Below are positions 7,792-9,878 of a DNA stretch of 9,878 nt, piece by piece; the stretch's first letter is position 1; every line of letters starts with the position of its first letter. The stretch comes from Spirochaetota bacterium (GTDB taxonomy: Bacteria; Spirochaetota; JAHITG01), in NCBI GenBank assembly GCA_018817865.1, contig JAHITG010000166.1:1-9878 (forward strand), given 5' to 3'. The notes under the pieces are model-generated. The model was not told the DNA's origin and ran no database searches. It saw nothing but the letters and a program-made list of their open reading frames with translations. Position numbers and translations under genes: made by a program.

Positions 7792-8913
7792 ATGGAAAAG
7801 TTAAATTATGATATTATGGAACAGATCGACAACAAGATCATTCATGCCTTTGCAGACAAAGAAGTGGCTGATAAAAAAATGCGGGTGATCATTGACACGC
7901 TGATCAACAAATTCGGTGAAAAAATATTTTCTTTGATCATATACAAACTGACCCATGTCCGTCTGCTCTCAGCAAAAGCAAAAGAAGTATGGGAAGTAAT
8001 AGTATTACACAGAGAACGATTAAACAAAGCCCTTAGAAGAGATGTCGGGATCAATGTAGCAGCCATGGATTACATGGAAAATTTTGGACATACCATTATG
8101 AAAAGCCCCGCCATAGTGGACAATGAGTACCTGACCCGGATACAGAAAAATATTCTGGTCGATGAAGTGACAGGGCTGTACAATAAAAATTATTATGATA
8201 AAAGGATCCAGGAAGAAGTAGCAAAATCCAAACGGGATAAATCTCCACTCTCCATAATCCTTTTCTGTATCGATGATTTTGAGAAGGTCATGGAATATTC
8301 AGGGGCAGAGGTAGCTAACAGTATTCTGAAAGAAGTGAGCAGGGCTGTTAAAAGATCTATCCGTGTATCAGATGTAGCTATACGATTCAGCACAGATGAA
8401 TTTCTGATCCTTCTTCCGAATACGACCCAGAAGAATACGAATTATATAAATGACAAAATAAAACAGCTTATCACAAAATCATTTCCTGAAAGAGAGATCA
8501 CCACTTCAGCAGGAACAGGGACATATTATGTCAACACCTACCAGGATGGGTCTTATTTGTATCATGTAACAAAATCAGCCCAGGAAGCCGAGCAGTATAA
8601 CAAGAAGAAAGCAACTAATTTTTACACACACGAACGACGCAAGGATAAGAGAATACCGATAGAAGACCAGCGTAAAATAAAACTGAATATCGTTAAACCG
8701 TCTATCTTGAATGAAAAGATAGAAAAATTGAATGATATCAGTAAAAAGGGGATCGCTTTCAACACTATCGACCTGCCGTTACAGAAGATGGACGAGATTG
8801 AAGGAATAGTAACTAAAGACAAACATCAGATCAAATTCACAGGCCAGGTCGTGTGGATGGAGCGGTTCAATGAGAACCATTATCGCGTCGGTGTAAAATT
8901 CATGCAGGCATAG
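7792..8913 (+). CDS. Degenerate GGDEF-PilZ protein, probable cyclic-di-GMP receptor
   Basis: This gene encodes 373 residues from the ATG at 7792. Residues 1-110 are a helical domain I do not recognise. Residues about 123-275 are a GGDEF fold (VDEVTGLYNKNYYDKRI at its start). The signature is STDEF (200-204), not GG(D/E)EF. Aligned to PleD, metal Asp327 becomes Cys159, guanine-binding Asn335 becomes Met167, and Asp344 becomes Asn176, so cyclase activity is unlikely. The inhibitory I-site RxxD is kept (R191-V-S-D194), exactly five residues before the signature. Residues about 281-373 are a PilZ domain with both c-di-GMP motifs: RxxxR (R283-R287) and DxSxxG (D315-I-S-K-K-G320). No signal peptide or membrane segment is evident, so it should be cytosolic. 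It probably binds c-di-GMP through PilZ and perhaps the I-site; the output partner is unknown. The stop is 9 bp from the convergent ahcY stop. No convincing promoter was found between 7716 and 7771. Confidence 0.93.
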   Translation: MEKLNYDIMEQIDNKIIHAFADKEVADKKMRVIIDTLINKFGEKIFSLIIYKLTHVRLLSAKAKEVWEVIVLHRERLNKALRRDVGINVAAMDYMENFGHTIMKSPAIVDNEYLTRIQKNILVDEVTGLYNKNYYDKRIQEEVAKSKRDKSPLSIILFCIDDFEKVMEYSGAEVANSILKEVSRAVKRSIRVSDVAIRFSTDEFLILLPNTTQKNTNYINDKIKQLITKSFPEREITTSAGTGTYYVNTYQDGSYLYHVTKSAQEAEQYNKKKATNFYTHERRKDKRIPIEDQRKIKLNIVKPSILNEKIEKLNDISKKGIAFNTIDLPLQKMDEIEGIVTKDKHQIKFTGQVVWMERFNENHYRVGVKFMQA

Positions 8914-8922
8914 CCTGGCAGT

Positions 8923-9878
8923 TCAATATCTGTAATGCTCTGCTTTATAAGGGCCGCCCACAGGAACACCGAGATAATCAGCCTGCTTTTTCGTCAATTT
9001 CGTCAGTTTTACGCCGATTTTATCCAGATGGGCAGCAGCCACCTCTTCATCCAGTTTCTTTGATAACCTGTAGACTTTCCTTTCGTGATCTTTTGTCCAC
9101 AGTTCGATCTGTGCCAGAGTCTGATTTGAAAAACTGTTTGACATGACAAAGGAAGGATGCCCGGTTGCACATCCCAGGTTCACCAGCCTTCCTTCCGCCA
9201 GCAAAAAGATGCTGTGCCCGTCAGGAAAGAGATACTTGTCAACCTGTGGTTTAATATTGATCTTCTTTACTCCTTTCATGGTATTCAGCTGGCTGACCTG
9301 GATCTCATTATCAAAATGGCCTATATTACAGACAATAGCCTGATCCTTCATTTTAGCCATGTGATCTGTCGTGATCACTTCAAAATTACCCGTAGCCGTA
9401 ACATATATGTCACCGATTCCCAGTGTCTCTTCAACAGTTGTAACTTCAAAGCCTTCCATAGCTGCCTGAAGTGCGCAGATCGGATCAATCTCCGTTACGA
9501 TCACCCGTGCACCAAATCCCCGCAGGCTCTGAGCTGAGCCCTTTCCTACATCACCGTATCCGCAGACAACACAGACCTTGCCGGCTACCATCACATCCGT
9601 TGCCCTTTTTATACCGTCAGCCAGAGACTCCCGGCATCCGTAAAGGTTATCAAATTTCGATTTTGTAACGGAATCATTTACATTTATTGCCGGAAAGAGA
9701 AGGCTCTTCTCTTCTGCCAGCTGGTAGAGGCGATGAACACCGGTTGTTGTCTCTTCGGAGACCCCCTTGATGTTCTCTGCTATTTTATGCCATTTTCCCG
9801 GTTCCTCTTTTAAAACCCGGGTTAAAACTTTTTTCAGTTCTATAAAATCTTCTCCGTCATCTGAACCGATCTTTAATA
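8923..9878 (-). CDS. ahcY: Adenosylhomocysteinase (S-adenosyl-L-homocysteine hydrolase), N-terminus outside window
   Basis: The enzyme reversibly splits S-adenosylhomocysteine into adenosine and homocysteine in the cytosol, relieving product inhibition of SAM-dependent methyltransferases. It uses bound NAD. The visible 317 C-terminal residues run without a break from the right edge to the TGA (complement of 8923-8925); the GTG at 9594 is internal. Diagnostic segments in order: the long-form bacterial insert (ELKKVLTRVLKEEPGKWHKI), GVSEETTTGVHRLYQL, NVNDSVTKSKFDNLYGCRES with the catalytic Lys and Asp, the NAD-binding GYGDVGKG with TEIDPICALQAAMEG, CNIGHFDNEI, LLAEGRLVNLGCATGHPSFVMS, and the C-terminal KAEHYRY whose Lys and Tyr contact NAD of the neighbouring subunit. 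All key residues are present, so the enzyme should be active. The upstream neighbours that would show a methyl-cycle operon lie outside the window. Confidence 0.98.
   Translation of the reverse strand, partial: LKIGSDDGEDFIELKKVLTRVLKEEPGKWHKIAENIKGVSEETTTGVHRLYQLAEEKSLLFPAINVNDSVTKSKFDNLYGCRESLADGIKRATDVMVAGKVCVVCGYGDVGKGSAQSLRGFGARVIVTEIDPICALQAAMEGFEVTTVEETLGIGDIYVTATGNFEVITTDHMAKMKDQAIVCNIGHFDNEIQVSQLNTMKGVKKINIKPQVDKYLFPDGHSIFLLAEGRLVNLGCATGHPSFVMSNSFSNQTLAQIELWTKDHERKVYRLSKKLDEEVAAAHLDKIGVKLTKLTKKQADYLGVPVGGPYKAEHYRY

Noticed and set aside
9157..9537. 126-codon open frame on the plus strand opposite ahcY (and shorter ones at 9143 and 9471)
   Set aside because: It is antisense to a strongly conserved enzyme frame, its translation matches no family, and no ribosome binding site supports it.
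9592..9594. GTG as the start of adenosylhomocysteinase
   Set aside because: The frame continues upstream to the window edge with well-conserved family residues (NDSVTKSKFDNLYGCRES), so this codon is an internal Val.
8923..9878. SAH riboswitch or unusual gene pairing at ahcY
   Set aside because: The 5' end of ahcY is outside the window, so no leader can be examined. The visible coding part is ordinary.

Overview
The window holds four protein-coding genes and one short palindromic repeat element. It looks like chromosomal DNA of a Gram-negative-type bacterium of moderate-to-low GC. The evidence is a lipoprotein with a CsgG/FlgO-like domain, a very large Asn-rich surface/secreted beta-helix protein, a PilZ/GGDEF cyclic-di-GMP protein and a long-form bacterial S-adenosylhomocysteine hydrolase. 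The mix of an Ig-like stalk domain, DUF1565/PbH1 beta-helices and a DUF11-like C-terminus is typical of uncultured environmental lineages. I cannot name the phylum from this sequence alone.

Layout. (1) 2-5524 (+) is the 3' part of a giant right-handed parallel beta-helix protein. Its reading frame is open through the left edge, so the true start lies upstream. It contains the end of one beta-helix, an Ig-like linker, a second beta-helix of roughly 50 or more coils, and a DUF11-like terminal domain. Between 1853 and 4204 the helix is built of 11 tandem super-repeats, most of them exactly 74 residues (222 nt). (2) 5530-7548 (-) is a 672-residue lipoprotein with a CsgG/FlgO-like N-terminal domain and C-terminal HEAT repeats, convergent with gene 1 (5 bp between stops). 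(3) 7549-7791 is a divergent intergenic region. It carries a 91-bp element made of two perfect 31-bp inverted arms around a 29-bp spacer (7625-7715), a plausible promoter for the lipoprotein gene, and the ribosome binding sites of both flanking genes. (4) 7792-8913 (+) is a GGDEF-PilZ protein. Its GGDEF catalytic residues are all replaced, while the allosteric I-site and the PilZ binding motifs are intact, so it is probably a c-di-GMP receptor and not a cyclase. (5) 8923-9878 (-) is adenosylhomocysteinase (ahcY), cut at its N-terminus by the right edge and convergent with gene 4 (9 bp between stops).

How the genes relate. There is no evident multi-gene operon: strands alternate +, -, +, -. 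The lipoprotein and the c-di-GMP receptor share a divergent regulatory region into which the palindromic element is inserted. The surface beta-helix protein, the envelope lipoprotein and the c-di-GMP receptor would all fit a cell-surface/adhesion theme, but that link rests on proximity only. ahcY is a housekeeping gene of the methyl cycle. No gene-free stretch exceeds 300 bases, and I saw no tRNA, rRNA, CRISPR array or intact transposase.
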